64,000 bases of DNA from Conexibacter sp. CPCC 206217 (GCF_030646165.1 NZ_JAUTDO010000011.1:84180-148179); one strand, 5' to 3'. Positions 1-10,151 are shown, counted from the first letter of the stretch. The notes: generated by a model not told the origin, from the letters alone. Translations and numbers: made by a program.

Positions 1-545
1 GGCTGCTGTCGATCGTCGGCGGCAAGATCACGACGTACCGGCAGCTGGCCGAGGAGGTCGTCGACGCGGCCGTCAAGAAGCTCGATCGCAAGGCCGGCAA
101 GTGCCGCACCCATCAGATCCCGCTGCCGGGCGGGACCGCGTATCCGTTCGAGCGCTTCCGCGAGCGCTTCCACGCCACCAGCGACCTCGATCGCGAGACG
201 GGTGAGCGGCTGCTGCGGATCTACGGCACGCGCGCGGCCGAGTTGCTCGACTACACCGACGGCCACCCCGACCTGCGCGAGCCGTTCGACGAGTTGACGG
301 GCGCGATCGGGGCGGAGGTCGCGTTCTCGCTGCGGACCGAGCTGGCGGAGACGCTGACCGACGTGTTGCAGCGCCGCACGATGGTCGGCTTCGGGCCGCA
401 GGTCGGCCTCAACGCGGTCGACGCCGCGGCCGAGATCGCGGTGCGCCATCTCGGTTGGAGCGACGCCCGCGCGGCCCGCGAAGCCGACGGCTTCCGCGGG
501 CAGGTGGACGTGCTGCGACCGCGCCTGCGTCAAGCGCAGGCGTGA
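1..545 (+). CDS. glpD: Glycerol-3-phosphate dehydrogenase, C-terminal part
   Basis: This is the 3' end of a gene whose 5' end lies outside the window. Reading from base 3 there are about 180 codons to the TGA at 543-545. The visible start, LLSIVGGKITTYRQLAEEVVD, matches the conserved FAD-domain tail of aerobic glycerol-3-phosphate dehydrogenase (the GGK-TTYR motif). The rest is the helical DAO_C cap domain, including a TMVGFGPQ segment near the end (compare the usual TR-RGP...C motif; the cysteine is absent here). The family oxidises glycerol-3-phosphate to dihydroxyacetone phosphate and passes electrons to quinone at the membrane. No partner gene is visible. Confidence 0.88.
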   Translation, partial: LLSIVGGKITTYRQLAEEVVDAAVKKLDRKAGKCRTHQIPLPGGTAYPFERFRERFHATSDLDRETGERLLRIYGTRAAELLDYTDGHPDLREPFDELTGAIGAEVAFSLRTELAETLTDVLQRRTMVGFGPQVGLNAVDAAAEIAVRHLGWSDARAAREADGFRGQVDVLRPRLRQAQA

Positions 546-570
546 TCAGCCGCGGGCGCGTGCGCCGGCG

Positions 571-762
571 TCAGCCGCAGGCGTAACAGTCGACGAGGTC
601 ATCATCGACCGCCTGCAGCGTGAGCGCCGGCGCGGCGTCGTCCTCGCGCGGGCGACCGTGCTCGGTCAGCTCGTGCAGGTACGTCGCGATCACGCCGAGG
701 GCTGCGCGATCGTGGCGGTTGGTGGGAGTCGCGAGGACCTCCGTGATGTACGTAGCGGCCAT
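571..762 (-). CDS. Small hypothetical protein, 63 aa
   Basis: Begins MAATYITEVLATPTNRHDRA and ends with a CYACG tail. The start is well defined: an AAGGAGG sequence lies 7 nt before the ATG. The protein is acidic to neutral, without membrane segments. The C-terminal C-x2-C pair could bind metal or form a disulfide. It lies 67 bp downstream of the DoxX gene on the same strand, with an inverted repeat between them. I do not recognise the family. A competing reading frame on the same strand has no ribosome binding site and an arginine-rich shadow-like composition. Confidence 0.6.
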   Translation of the reverse strand: MAATYITEVLATPTNRHDRAALGVIATYLHELTEHGRPREDDAAPALTLQAVDDDLVDCYACG

Positions 763-777
763 GGGGCGCCCTCCTTG

Positions 778-795
778 GTTCGATCAAGTTCGAAC
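778..795. promoter_or_regulatory. Inverted repeat upstream of the 63-aa gene
   Basis: Arms GTTCGA (778-783) and TCGAAC (790-795) are perfect inverted repeats around a 6-nt spacer. They sit 16 bp upstream of the ATG at 762, overlapping where a promoter would be. This could be an operator; it could also be chance. Confidence 0.35.
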
Positions 796-829
796 ATCAA
801 GATAGCAGCACCCTTCGACTTTTCCCGAA

Positions 830-1396
830 CTATCTCTCCGCAGCCGGCTGCGGCGAGCCGTCGGGCGCCGAGCCGGGGTTCGGCGGCAGCTCCTCCGCCG
901 GCGCCGCGGCGGCGTTCGCACGGCCGAGCTTGATCGTCAGCGCCGCGCCCGCGAGGCCGGCGCCGAGCTGTGCCAGCGCCCAGCCCGTGCCCCAGCGCTC
1001 GCGTCCGCGCGCCGCGTCGAGCGAGAACGCGCCGGGGCCGGCGTCGACGATCGCGAAGACCGCGGCGCCGAGCACCGCGTTGTACTCCCAGCCGCCGTCG
1101 GTCACCCACGGACCTCTCGGGGCGTGCACGGTTGCGATCGCCGTCGCCATCGTGCCCGTTATCGCGGCACCGGCCAGCGGCGTCGCCAGCCCGAGCGCCA
1201 GCAGCGCGCCGCCGCCCGCTTCGGCGGCACCGGCGGCCAGCGCGTTGCGTCTGCCCGGCACCAGCCCGAGTCTCTCGAAGAACTGGCCGGTGCTGTCAGG
1301 GCCGTAGCCGCCGAACCAGCCGAACAGCTTCTGCGTGCCGTGCCCGATCATCAGGCCGCCGACCAGGGCGCGCAGCACTGCCAAACCGAACTTCAT
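830..1396 (-). CDS. DoxX family membrane protein
   Basis: 188 aa. It opens MKFGLAVLRALVGGLMIGHG, the usual first membrane helix of DoxX proteins, followed by the typical QKLFGWFGG loop and three more hydrophobic segments (around residues 50-75, 80-100 and 130-160). The tail is alanine/proline-rich. DoxX-family proteins are small four-helix membrane proteins linked to thiosulfate:quinone oxidoreductase or oxidative stress; the exact substrate here is unknown. I chose the ATG at 1396 because the longer frame adds ten residues before the conserved start and GGAGG lies upstream of this ATG. It is transcribed divergently from the oxidoreductase at 1488. Confidence 0.82.
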   Translation of the reverse strand: MKFGLAVLRALVGGLMIGHGTQKLFGWFGGYGPDSTGQFFERLGLVPGRRNALAAGAAEAGGGALLALGLATPLAGAAITGTMATAIATVHAPRGPWVTDGGWEYNAVLGAAVFAIVDAGPGAFSLDAARGRERWGTGWALAQLGAGLAGAALTIKLGRANAAAAPAEELPPNPGSAPDGSPQPAAER

Positions 1397-1474
1397 GCGA
1401 TCCGCCTCCAAGCGTGTGAGAACCATTCACTGGATTCGCCGCGGATCGCGCGCGCCAAACCCCCTTCGCGCGGG

Positions 1475-1480
1475 TAGGGT
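1475..1480 (+). promoter_or_regulatory. Putative -10 box for a leaderless transcript
   Basis: TAGGGT lies 7 nt before the ATG at 1488, and no Shine-Dalgarno is visible between. In actinobacteria a TANNNT box at this distance usually means that transcription starts at or next to the start codon. Confidence 0.45.
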
Positions 1481-1487
1481 CTCGCGC

Positions 1488-2432
1488 ATGCTGCTCTCCG
1501 TGATGATCGAAGGCCAGGAGGACGTCACCTGGCCGCACTGGCTGGCGTTGGCGCAGACCGCCCAGCGGCTCGGCTACACGGGGCTCTACCGCTCCGATCA
1601 CTACCTCTCCGTCGTCGACAAGCGCGAGCGCGGGGCGCTCGACGCGTGGGGCACGATCTGCGCGCTCGGGCCCGTCACCGAGCGGATCCGCCTGGGCACG
1701 ATCGTCAGCCCGACCTCGTTCCGCCACCCGTCGGTGCTCGCGAAGCTCGTCACGACCGCCGACCACACCTCCAGAGGCCGCGCCGAGCTGGGGCTCGGCT
1801 CCGGCTGGTGGGAGTCCGAGCACGAGCGCTACGGCTTCCCGTTCCTGCCGCTGAGAGAGCGCTTCGACGTGCTCGAGGAGCAGCTCGAGATCATCACGCG
1901 GATGTGGGCCGACGAGCCGTTCTCGTTCGACGGCGCGCACTACACCTACGACGCGCTCGACGCGCAGCCCAAGACGCTCGCGCGTCCGCGGCCGTTGCTG
2001 CGCCTCGGCGGCAAGGGCAAGCCGCGCAGCCTCGCGCTCGCCGCCCGCTTCGCCGACGAGTACAACACCGTGCACGAGGCGCCCGCGCGCTGCGCGGAGA
2101 TCCGCGGCGCGCTCGACGACGCCTGCGTCGCGGCCGGCCGCGACCCGGCCGACGTGCCGCTGACGCTGATGAACGGCTTCGTCGTCGGCCGCGACCGCGA
2201 CGAGCTGCTCGGCCGCGCCGCGAAGATCTTCGACAACCTCGGCCGCGAGGTCGACGTCGTCGAGGACGGACTCGCGGAGCTGGCGAAGACGTGGCTCGTC
2301 GGGACGCCCGACGAGATCGCCGCGCGGCTGGACGAGTACAGGACCGCGGGTGTCACACACGTGATGCTGCAGCACCACCTGTTCGAGGACGATGACGCGC
2401 TCGAACTGATCGCTGAACGCTTGATCGCCTGA
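1488..2432 (+). CDS. LLM-class F420-dependent oxidoreductase
   Basis: 314 aa, a typical luciferase-like monooxygenase TIM barrel. The start MLLSVMIEGQEDVTWPHW is followed by the YRSDHY segment near residue 45, then GLGSGWWESEHERYGFPF and a LRLGGKGKPRSLALAARFAD phosphate-binding region. These proteins use F420H2 or FMN for hydride transfer; the substrate cannot be read from sequence. The frame is open upstream through the DoxX antisense, but the homology and the -10 box fix the start at 1488. It is divergent from DoxX. Confidence 0.88.
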   Translation: MLLSVMIEGQEDVTWPHWLALAQTAQRLGYTGLYRSDHYLSVVDKRERGALDAWGTICALGPVTERIRLGTIVSPTSFRHPSVLAKLVTTADHTSRGRAELGLGSGWWESEHERYGFPFLPLRERFDVLEEQLEIITRMWADEPFSFDGAHYTYDALDAQPKTLARPRPLLRLGGKGKPRSLALAARFADEYNTVHEAPARCAEIRGALDDACVAAGRDPADVPLTLMNGFVVGRDRDELLGRAAKIFDNLGREVDVVEDGLAELAKTWLVGTPDEIAARLDEYRTAGVTHVMLQHHLFEDDDALELIAERLIA

Positions 2433-2494
2433 ACGAGCGGCGCGCCGCGGCTGACCGACCACGTGACGGTCACTTCGGCGGCAACTGGGATCCG

Positions 2495-3061
2495 TTGATC
2501 GGCCTGAAGGCCGTCGACGGCGCCAGCTGGATCCGCGCCTATTCGACCGACACCGTCCCTTCGACCGTCTTCGCGGCGACCGAGGACGACGGCATCTACC
2601 GCTCGGTCAACAACGGCATCACCTGGTCGGACTTCTCCAGCGGGCTCACGACGCCGGGTCAACGAGTCGTACAAGTTGCCGGCGGCGGCCAGCCCGGCGG
2701 CGACGTGCCGAGAAGAGCCGTCGCGGACCACGTCAAGCCGCGCCTGAGCGGTGCGTCGATCACGCGCGGCAGCTTCAAGGCCGGTGCGAAGGGCGTGCAG
2801 CTGCGCTTCCGGTTGTCCGAGCGCGCGACGCTGTGGATCGCGGTCGTGAAGCTGGCCAAGCGGCGCGGCACGGCGGGCAAGACGGTCGGCACGCTCGTCG
2901 CGAAGGTCGGCACAGCGGGCGCCGGGCACGTCGCCTTCAACGGCCGCATCGGCCGCAGGACGCTCGCGGCGGGCGGCTACAAGCTCGTCGTGACGCCGGT
3001 CGACGCGGCCGGCAACCGCGGCAGAGCGGTCACGCTCGCGTTCCGGACCGTGCGCCGATGA
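2495..3061 (+). pseudogene. Truncated sialidase/BNR-repeat-like surface protein remnant
   Basis: The open frame extends upstream of 2495 without a convincing start codon (only a TTG inside the domain) and lacks a signal peptide. Its first 60 residues include SVNNGITW, close to an Asp-box (S-x-D-x-G-x-T-W) of BNR beta-propellers, found normally as many repeats. After a short disordered stretch the last about 110 residues (FRLSERATLWIAVVKL ... GGYKLVVTPVDAAGNRG) form the Ig-like C-terminal domain common in secreted actinobacterial proteins. This looks like a large secreted protein gene reduced by deletion to one repeat plus its tail. A short expressed protein is less likely. It ends next to the glycosyltransferase. 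Confidence 0.5.
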
Positions 3062-3126
3062 CGACCGCGCGGCGGCCGTGGGGAACCGTCACGCCGCCGC
3101 CGCGCCTCAGGCATGCTGCGCAGACC

Positions 3127-4146
3127 ATGCGCATCGGGGCGATCTGCGAGTGGAAGGTCAACGCTCACTACCGGCATCTGATTCCGCTGGCCGCGCTCAG
3201 AGAGCGCGGCCACGAGGTCGTCTACGCGACCGAGGGGATCGACGAGCACGACGCCAGATCGCGGCCCGAGCTGCTGCGCGGCTGCGACGTGATCCTCGGC
3301 TACCGCGCGCTGGAGCCGCACGAGGTGAAGGGCGTCGTGACGGCAGTGCAGCGCGGGGCGGCGTTCGTCTGGGACACTGACGACGACCTCAGCACGCTGC
3401 CGAGAGAGAGCCCGTACTACAGAAGATCGGGCGGTCTGCACGCGCAGCGGATCTTCGCGCAGACGGTCAAGACCGCGCGCGAGGCGCACGTCGTGACGGC
3501 CTCCACTCCGGCGCTCGCGGAGCGCTACCGCAGCGTCGGGATCGCGCGCGTGGAGACGATCGACAACCATCTCGCCAGCGGCGCCGCGAGTGCCCGTCGA
3601 CGCGGCCACGACGGCGTCGTGATCGGCTGGACCGCCGGCCTCGAGCACGCCTCCGAGCTGCCGCGGATCCCGGTCGTGGAGACGCTGCGGCAGCTGCTCG
3701 ACGCGCATCCGCAGGTGCGCGTCGAGACGCTCGGCTTGCAGTTGGGCCTGCCGCCGGAGCGCTACGTCCACCGCGCCGAGGTCTCGTTCGGCAAGCTGCA
3801 GGAGCACATCGGCGCGTGGGACGTGGGGATCGCGCCGCTCGCCGACATCGCCTTCAACCGCACCCGCTCCAACGTCAAGCTGAAGGAGTACGCGTCCGCG
3901 GGCACGCCGTGGCTGGCGTCGCCGATAGGCCCGTACGCGGGGCTCGGCGAGCGCCAGGGCGGCCGCCTGGTCGCCGACGACGGCTGGTTCGACGCGCTCG
4001 ACGACCTGATCGCCCACCGCTTCGCGCGCGGCCGGCTCGGCCGGCGTGCGCGCGCGTGGGCGAAGACGCAGACGATCGACGGCGCGGTGGCGCGCTGGGA
4101 GTCGGTCCTGCAGGAGGCGATCGTGCGGCGGCGCGAGCAGGGGTAG
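3127..4146 (+). CDS. Glycosyltransferase, GT4-like
   Basis: 339 aa starting MRIGAICEWKVNAHYRHLIP. The N-terminal Rossmann-like half has HLIPLAALRERGHEV and a WDTDDDL segment near residue 85, typical of GT-B glycosyltransferases distantly related to CgeB/GT4. The C-terminal half has VVIGWTAG and the NRTRSNVKLKEYASAGTPW donor-site loop (the usual K-x-EYMA-G-P motif). It probably transfers a sugar from a nucleotide donor; the acceptor is unknown. An earlier in-frame ATG at 3058 overlaps the preceding stop as ATGA, but the added residues are low-complexity. RecQ follows 13 bp downstream. Confidence 0.82.
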   Translation: MRIGAICEWKVNAHYRHLIPLAALRERGHEVVYATEGIDEHDARSRPELLRGCDVILGYRALEPHEVKGVVTAVQRGAAFVWDTDDDLSTLPRESPYYRRSGGLHAQRIFAQTVKTAREAHVVTASTPALAERYRSVGIARVETIDNHLASGAASARRRGHDGVVIGWTAGLEHASELPRIPVVETLRQLLDAHPQVRVETLGLQLGLPPERYVHRAEVSFGKLQEHIGAWDVGIAPLADIAFNRTRSNVKLKEYASAGTPWLASPIGPYAGLGERQGGRLVADDGWFDALDDLIAHRFARGRLGRRARAWAKTQTIDGAVARWESVLQEAIVRRREQG

Positions 4147-4159
4147 CATCGCTCCCCAC

Positions 4160-5824
<1,665 letters not shown>

Positions 5825-5875
5825 GCGCAGCGCCGCCGGCGCACGCCCGTGAGCGGCCGCCGCGCCGCGTGCCCG

Positions 5876-6826
5876 CTACCCCACCCGCTCCAGCGACAGC
5901 TCCCACAGCCGCTCGGCGTTCGCGGGGTCGAGCGCGTAGCGGGCGACGCCGCTGAAGTCCGCGCTGCGTCTGTCCAGCACCGCGGCTTCGTTGCAGTTCT
6001 CGAAGTAGCGCCCGCCGATCCCCTCCAGCAGCGGCGAGGTCGCCAGCAGCACCGACGTCGCGGCGCCCTGCTCGGTGTTCTTCTGCCGCTCGGGCGGGGT
6101 CAGGAGTCTGTTGCCGACGTGGCGTTGCAGCCGCGTCGCGATCGCGCCCGGGTTGAGCGCGTTGGCGGTGATCCCGTCGGCGGCCCAGCGCCGTGTCGCG
6201 CCGACGGCGAACAGCACGTTGGCGGTCTTCGACTGCCCGTAGGCGGCACCGGGGTCGTAGAGGCGGAAGTCGAAGTCGACGTCGTCGAAGACCACCGGCG
6301 AGAGCAGGTTCGCGCTGGAGCTGACGGCGACGATGCGCGCGTTGCGAGCGGCGGCGAGCGCGTCGTGCAGGTCGAGCGCGAGCGCGAAGTGGCCGAGGTG
6401 GTTGGTCGCGAACTGGTGCTCCCAGCCCTCCGGCGAGCGCTGCTCCGGCGTCGCCATCACGCCGGCGTTGTTGACGAGGATGTCGAGCGGGCCGTCCCAG
6501 GTGGCGGCGCAGGCGGCGATCGAGGCGCGGTCGACAAGGTCCAGCGCGAGGACGGTGACGGCTCCGGGAGCGGTCGCGTTCGTGCCTGCGGCGCGGTCGA
6601 GGCTCGCGGCGATCTCCGCGGCGACCCGCGCGCCGGCCTCCGCGTCGCGCACGGCGAGCGTGACGGCGGCGCCCGCGCCGGCCAGCGCGCGGGCGGTCTC
6701 GACGCCGATCCCCGACGCGCCGCCGGTGACGATCGCGCGCTTGCCGCGGAGGTCGATCCCCGCGGCGACCTCGGCGGCGGTCGAGCGGAATCCGAACGGG
6801 GTGGTGATCGGTGTGGTGGAAGGCAT
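5876..6826 (-). CDS. Short-chain dehydrogenase/reductase
   Basis: 316 aa. It has the Rossmann dinucleotide motif TGGASGIG near residue 35, NNAGVMATPE near 120, a catalytic Ser (VAVSSSAN) and Y-x3-K (YGQSKTANVLF), then NALNPGAIAT. It belongs to the atypical-length SDRs related to retinol dehydrogenase/WW-oxidoreductase. The substrate is unknown. It is divergent from the MmyB-type regulator at 6998, and the shared intergenic region carries a strong palindrome. SDR genes controlled by a divergent MmyB regulator are a recurrent arrangement in actinobacteria. The long upstream extension of this frame is antisense to the regulator. Confidence 0.9.
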   Translation of the reverse strand: MPSTTPITTPFGFRSTAAEVAAGIDLRGKRAIVTGGASGIGVETARALAGAGAAVTLAVRDAEAGARVAAEIAASLDRAAGTNATAPGAVTVLALDLVDRASIAACAATWDGPLDILVNNAGVMATPEQRSPEGWEHQFATNHLGHFALALDLHDALAAARNARIVAVSSSANLLSPVVFDDVDFDFRLYDPGAAYGQSKTANVLFAVGATRRWAADGITANALNPGAIATRLQRHVGNRLLTPPERQKNTEQGAATSVLLATSPLLEGIGGRYFENCNEAAVLDRRSADFSGVARYALDPANAERLWELSLERVG

Positions 6827-6917
6827 GATGCGAGTGTGCGCGCGCCGGGGCCGGGCAGACAGGGCCGTGGCGATCCTGGGGGTGACAGGGCCAGGAACCG
6901 GCGCGATCCCGCGGAGG

Positions 6918-6958
6918 ACCGAAGGATTGCTGTCGTAGAGCAGCAGCAATCCTTCGGT
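6918..6958. promoter_or_regulatory. 15-bp perfect inverted repeat, likely operator
   Basis: Arms ACCGAAGGATTGCTG (6918-6932) and CAGCAATCCTTCGGT (6944-6958) are exact inverted repeats with an 11-nt spacer. They lie between the divergent SDR and MmyB regulator starts and about 40 bp before the regulator ATG. No T tract follows, so an operator for the adjacent regulator is more likely than a terminator. Confidence 0.65.
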
Positions 6959-6997
6959 GGTGGAAATCGGACGCGGGCGCGGGCTATCGTGAGGTGG

Positions 6998-7873
6998 ATG
7001 GAGTCCGGCTCCGCCAACCGCATCGGCGAGTACCTGCGCGCGCGGCGCGAGCTGGTGCGGCCCGAGGACGTCGGCCTGCCCGACCTCGGCCGGCGGCGCG
7101 TGCCGGGCCTGCGGCGCGAGGAGCTGGCGCTGCTGGCGGGGATCAGCAGCGACTACTACGTGCGGCTGGAGCAGGGGCGCGATCAGCATCCGTCCGCGCA
7201 GGTGCTCGACGCGCTCGCGCGGGCGCTGCAGCTCGACGACGACGCGACGGTCTACCTGCACGGCCTCGCGCATCCGCCGCGGCGCAGACGCCCGGCACCG
7301 CGCCGGCCCGAGCGCGTGCGGCCCGGCCTCGTGCAGCTGATCGAAGGCTGGCACGAAACGCCCGCGATCGTGCAGGGCCGGCTGGGGGAGGTGCTCGCCT
7401 CCAACGCGCTCGCGCGGGCGCTGTCGCCGATCTACGAGCCGGGCGTCAACGCGCTGCGCGCGGTCTTCCTCGACCCGGCGGTGCGCGACCTCTACGGCGA
7501 CGACTGGGAGCGAGTGGCGGAGAGCGTCGTCGCGGGGGCGCGCGCGTTGGCCGGTCCCGAGGTCGACGATCCGCAGCTGGCCGAGCTGGTCGGCGAGCTG
7601 TCGATACGCAGCGACCACTTCCGCCGGCTGTGGGCGCGTCACGACGTGCGCCCGCGCACCGGCGGCGGCGTGCGACGCCTGCAGCATCCGCAGGTCGGCG
7701 CGCTGGAGCTGCACTACGAGAAGCTCGCCGTGACCGGCAGCGACGGCCAGACGATCGTCGTCTACCACGCCGATCCGGGCAGCGCCTCGGCGCAGGGCTT
7801 GGCGCTGCTGGCGAGCATCGCGGCGGGGGAGCCGGCGACGGCGCGCGGCGGCAGTACGCCTGGCGCCGGCTGA
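6998..7873 (+). CDS. MmyB-type XRE transcriptional regulator
   Basis: 291 aa. The N-terminal helix-turn-helix reads IGEYLRARRELVRPEDVGLP and VPGLRREELALLAGISSDYY followed by VRLEQGRD, the standard MmyB signature. The C-terminal MmyB ligand-binding domain (from about residue 110) contains HETPAIVQGRLGEVLASN and ends with the YHADPGSASAQGLALLASI region. It probably represses its own gene and the divergent SDR by binding the palindrome at 6918-6958. The start follows a TATCGT box by 7 nt without a clear Shine-Dalgarno, suggesting a leaderless mRNA. Confidence 0.9.
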   Translation: MESGSANRIGEYLRARRELVRPEDVGLPDLGRRRVPGLRREELALLAGISSDYYVRLEQGRDQHPSAQVLDALARALQLDDDATVYLHGLAHPPRRRRPAPRRPERVRPGLVQLIEGWHETPAIVQGRLGEVLASNALARALSPIYEPGVNALRAVFLDPAVRDLYGDDWERVAESVVAGARALAGPEVDDPQLAELVGELSIRSDHFRRLWARHDVRPRTGGGVRRLQHPQVGALELHYEKLAVTGSDGQTIVVYHADPGSASAQGLALLASIAAGEPATARGGSTPGAG

Positions 7874-7932
7874 GCGGCCGGCTCGACGGCTCGCGCTCAC
7901 CCGCGCGGGCGACGGCTCAGCGCGCGGCGCCT

Positions 7933-8577
7933 CTAACCCTGCAGGTACGCCAGCACCGCCAGCACGCGACGGTGGTCGGTGTCGGAGACCGGCAGCGAGA
8001 GCTTGCCGAAGATGTTCGAGATGTGCTTCTCGACGGCGCCCTCGGTGACGACCAGCTGGCCGGCGATCGCGCCGTTGGAGCGGCCCTCGGCCATCAGCTC
8101 CAGCACCTCGCGCTCACGCGGGGTGAGATCGTCGAGCGGGCCGTCGTGGCCGCGGCGGGTGACGAGCTGGGCGACGACCTCTGGATCCATCGCGGTCCCG
8201 CCGCCCGCGACCCGCTCGACCGCGTCGACGAACTCGCGCACGTCCGCGATGCGGTCCTTCAGCAGGTAGCCCACGCCGCCCTGCCCGTCGGCCAGCAGCT
8301 CGGTCGCGTAGGTCTCCTCGACGTACTGCGAGACGATCAGGATCGCGGTCCCCGGCACGCGTCTGCGCGCCTCCAAAGCGGCGCGCACCCCCTCGTCGCG
8401 AAACGACGGCGGCAGCCGCACGTCGCAGACGGCGATGTCAGGCTTGTGCCCTGTGACCGCGCGCACGAGCGCGTCGCCGTCCTCGACCGCGGCGACGACC
8501 TCGTGCCCGCTGTCGCGCAGCAGCCGGATCATCCCGTCGCGCAGCAGCGCGAGGTCCTCCGCGATCACGATGCGCAT
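7933..8577 (-). CDS. NarL/LuxR-family response regulator
   Basis: 214 aa. The receiver domain begins MRIVIAEDLALLRDGMIRLL with phospho-acceptor Asp in AVCDVRLPPS and the GYLLKDRI segment. The C-terminal LuxR helix-turn-helix reads LTPREREVLELMAEGRSNGA then VEKHISNIFGKL. It lies 19 bp downstream of a histidine kinase on the same strand and is its probable partner. The ATG at 8577 starts exactly at the receiver; longer readings are kinase antisense shadows. Confidence 0.92.
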   Translation of the reverse strand: MRIVIAEDLALLRDGMIRLLRDSGHEVVAAVEDGDALVRAVTGHKPDIAVCDVRLPPSFRDEGVRAALEARRRVPGTAILIVSQYVEETYATELLADGQGGVGYLLKDRIADVREFVDAVERVAGGGTAMDPEVVAQLVTRRGHDGPLDDLTPREREVLELMAEGRSNGAIAGQLVVTEGAVEKHISNIFGKLSLPVSDTDHRRVLAVLAYLQG

Positions 8578-8596
8578 GCCTGGGCCTCGTCGACGC

Positions 8597-9898
8597 TCAT
8601 CTCGCGCACGGTACCTCCGCGTGCAGCGTCGTGCCGCTGGAGCGGGGGGAGACGACGTGCAGCTCGCCGTCGAGCGCCTCGACGCGGCGGCGCAGGCCGA
8701 CGAGGCCGCTGCCGTCGGCGTTGGCGCCGCCGATGCCGTCGTCGGCGACCTCGACCACGAGTCGCCCGCCGTCGAGCCGCAGCCGCACGAGCACCCGCAG
8801 CGCGCGCGAGTGCTTGGTCGCGTTCGCGAGCGCCTCGGCGACGACGAAGTAGGCGGCGGCCTCGACCGCGGGCGGCAGCCGGTCGGGCACGTCGGCCTCG
8901 ATCGTGACGGCGAGCGGGGAGCGGGCGGCGAGTGCCGTGACGGCGGCCTCCAAGCCGCGGTCGGTGAGGATCGGCGGGTGGATCCCGCGCGCGAGGTCGC
9001 GCAGTTCGACCAACGCCGTTCTCGCCTCGCCGCGCGCCTCGGCCAGCAGCTCGCGCGCCTGCTCCGGGTCGCTGTCGAACTTGTCGGCCGCCATCCCGAG
9101 GTTGAGCGCGAGCGCCACGAGCCGCGCCTGCGCGCCGTCGTGCAGGTCGCGCTCGATCCGCTGCAGCTCGGCCGCCTGCGCGCTGACGGCATTGGCGCGC
9201 GTGCTGGTGAGGACCTCGACGCGCTCGGCCAGTTGCTCCTCGCGGCTGGGTCGCAGCAGCGGGCGCATCATCGCCAGCTCGGCCTGCGTCAGCAGGTGCG
9301 CGAACCAGCCGCAGACGGGGATCAGGACGATGCCGATGGCGGCGGTCAGCAGCGCCATCGGGAACGTGTCCACCTCGTAGATGCCGATGTTGGCGGTGTC
9401 GGGCAGCGCCCAGTACCAAGCGGGCAGGGTGACGAGCCCGAGCACGAGCCCCCACAGGGTCACGGCGACGATCGAGATCGCGAAGCCGAGCGTGCCGCAC
9501 AGCAGCGTCCAGGCGAAGTCCTTCCAGCTGGCGGGGTCTTTGACGATGAACTTGAGTCGCTCGAACCAGCCGCTGCCCTTCGGCGCGTCGCGGTAGTGCT
9601 CGGGGATCGGGAGGTCCTGCACGAGCGCCGCGCGCCGCCGCTCCAGCCGCGCGAACCAGCGGAAGGCGTAGAACGAGCCGAGCGCGACGAACAGGCCGAT
9701 CAGGAAGATCAGCAGCGAGAGCGTCACCGAGACGGCCGTCACCCACAGCGTGAAGCCGATCGTGCTGGTGACGAGCCCGACGCTGTGGAACACGAAGTCG
9801 CGCCACCAGCGCGCGCTCAGCTTGGCCCCGAGCGGGCGCACCGTCATCGTCGGCGGATCGAGCGGCATCGTCGGATTATCTGTCGTAGCGTCGGTCAT
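8597..9898 (-). CDS. NarL-type sensor histidine kinase with membrane sensor domain
   Basis: 433 aa. The N-terminal half has several membrane segments (around residues 42-75, 125-165 and 180-205) forming a putative sensor PspC/DUF1707-style region. After a coiled linker comes the HisKA_3 box IERDLHDGAQARLVALALNL, where the His is phosphorylated, and an HATPase_c domain with NATKHSRA, DDGIGG and GLVGLRRRVEAL. It phosphorylates the regulator encoded immediately downstream. The signal is not identifiable. Confidence 0.92.
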   Translation of the reverse strand: MTDATTDNPTMPLDPPTMTVRPLGAKLSARWWRDFVFHSVGLVTSTIGFTLWVTAVSVTLSLLIFLIGLFVALGSFYAFRWFARLERRRAALVQDLPIPEHYRDAPKGSGWFERLKFIVKDPASWKDFAWTLLCGTLGFAISIVAVTLWGLVLGLVTLPAWYWALPDTANIGIYEVDTFPMALLTAAIGIVLIPVCGWFAHLLTQAELAMMRPLLRPSREEQLAERVEVLTSTRANAVSAQAAELQRIERDLHDGAQARLVALALNLGMAADKFDSDPEQARELLAEARGEARTALVELRDLARGIHPPILTDRGLEAAVTALAARSPLAVTIEADVPDRLPPAVEAAAYFVVAEALANATKHSRALRVLVRLRLDGGRLVVEVADDGIGGANADGSGLVGLRRRVEALDGELHVVSPRSSGTTLHAEVPCAR

Positions 9899-10033
9899 GG
9901 CAGCCTTCCTCGCAGCTGGCGGTCTGATCCGTCATGCAGACAAGGATCGAGCGCCGCGCGCCGCCGCGCCATGGCGCTCACGGGCGTCTGCCGCCTGGGG
10001 ACAACCCCACCTTCCGCGTCCTCCCGCAACGAC

Positions 10034-10060
10034 GAAGGCCCGCCGGGTGGGCGGGCCTTC
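10034..10060 (-). terminator. Hairpin downstream of tRNA-Leu
   Basis: GAAGGCCCGCC (10034-10044) and GGCGGGCCTTC (10050-10060) form an 11-bp perfect stem with a 5-nt loop. It lies just beyond the tRNA-Leu 3' end on its transcribed strand. There is no U tract, which is common in high-GC actinobacteria. Confidence 0.6.
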
Positions 10061-10067
10061 GCGTCAG

Positions 10068-10151
10068 TGCGGCTGAGAGGACTTGAACCTCCACGAGCCG
10101 AAGCTCACAGGCACCTGAAGCCTGCGCGTCTACCGATTCCGCCACAGCCGC
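10068..10151 (-). tRNA. tRNA-Leu (anticodon CAG)
   Basis: 84 nt on the minus strand. The 7-bp acceptor stem starts GCGGCTG and pairs with CAGCCGC; the discriminator base is A. The anticodon stem-loop CAGGC-TTCAGGT-GCCTG places CAG in the loop, decoding CUG. A long variable arm (GAGCTTCGGCTC) confirms the leucine class II type. The T arm GAGGTTCAAGTCCTC is intact. CCA is not encoded. Confidence 0.95.

Noticed and set aside
5849..7873. Single 674-codon plus-strand ORF covering SDR antisense and the MmyB gene
   Set aside because: The first 383 codons are antisense to the SDR; the MmyB domain starts at 6998 with its own promoter-like box.
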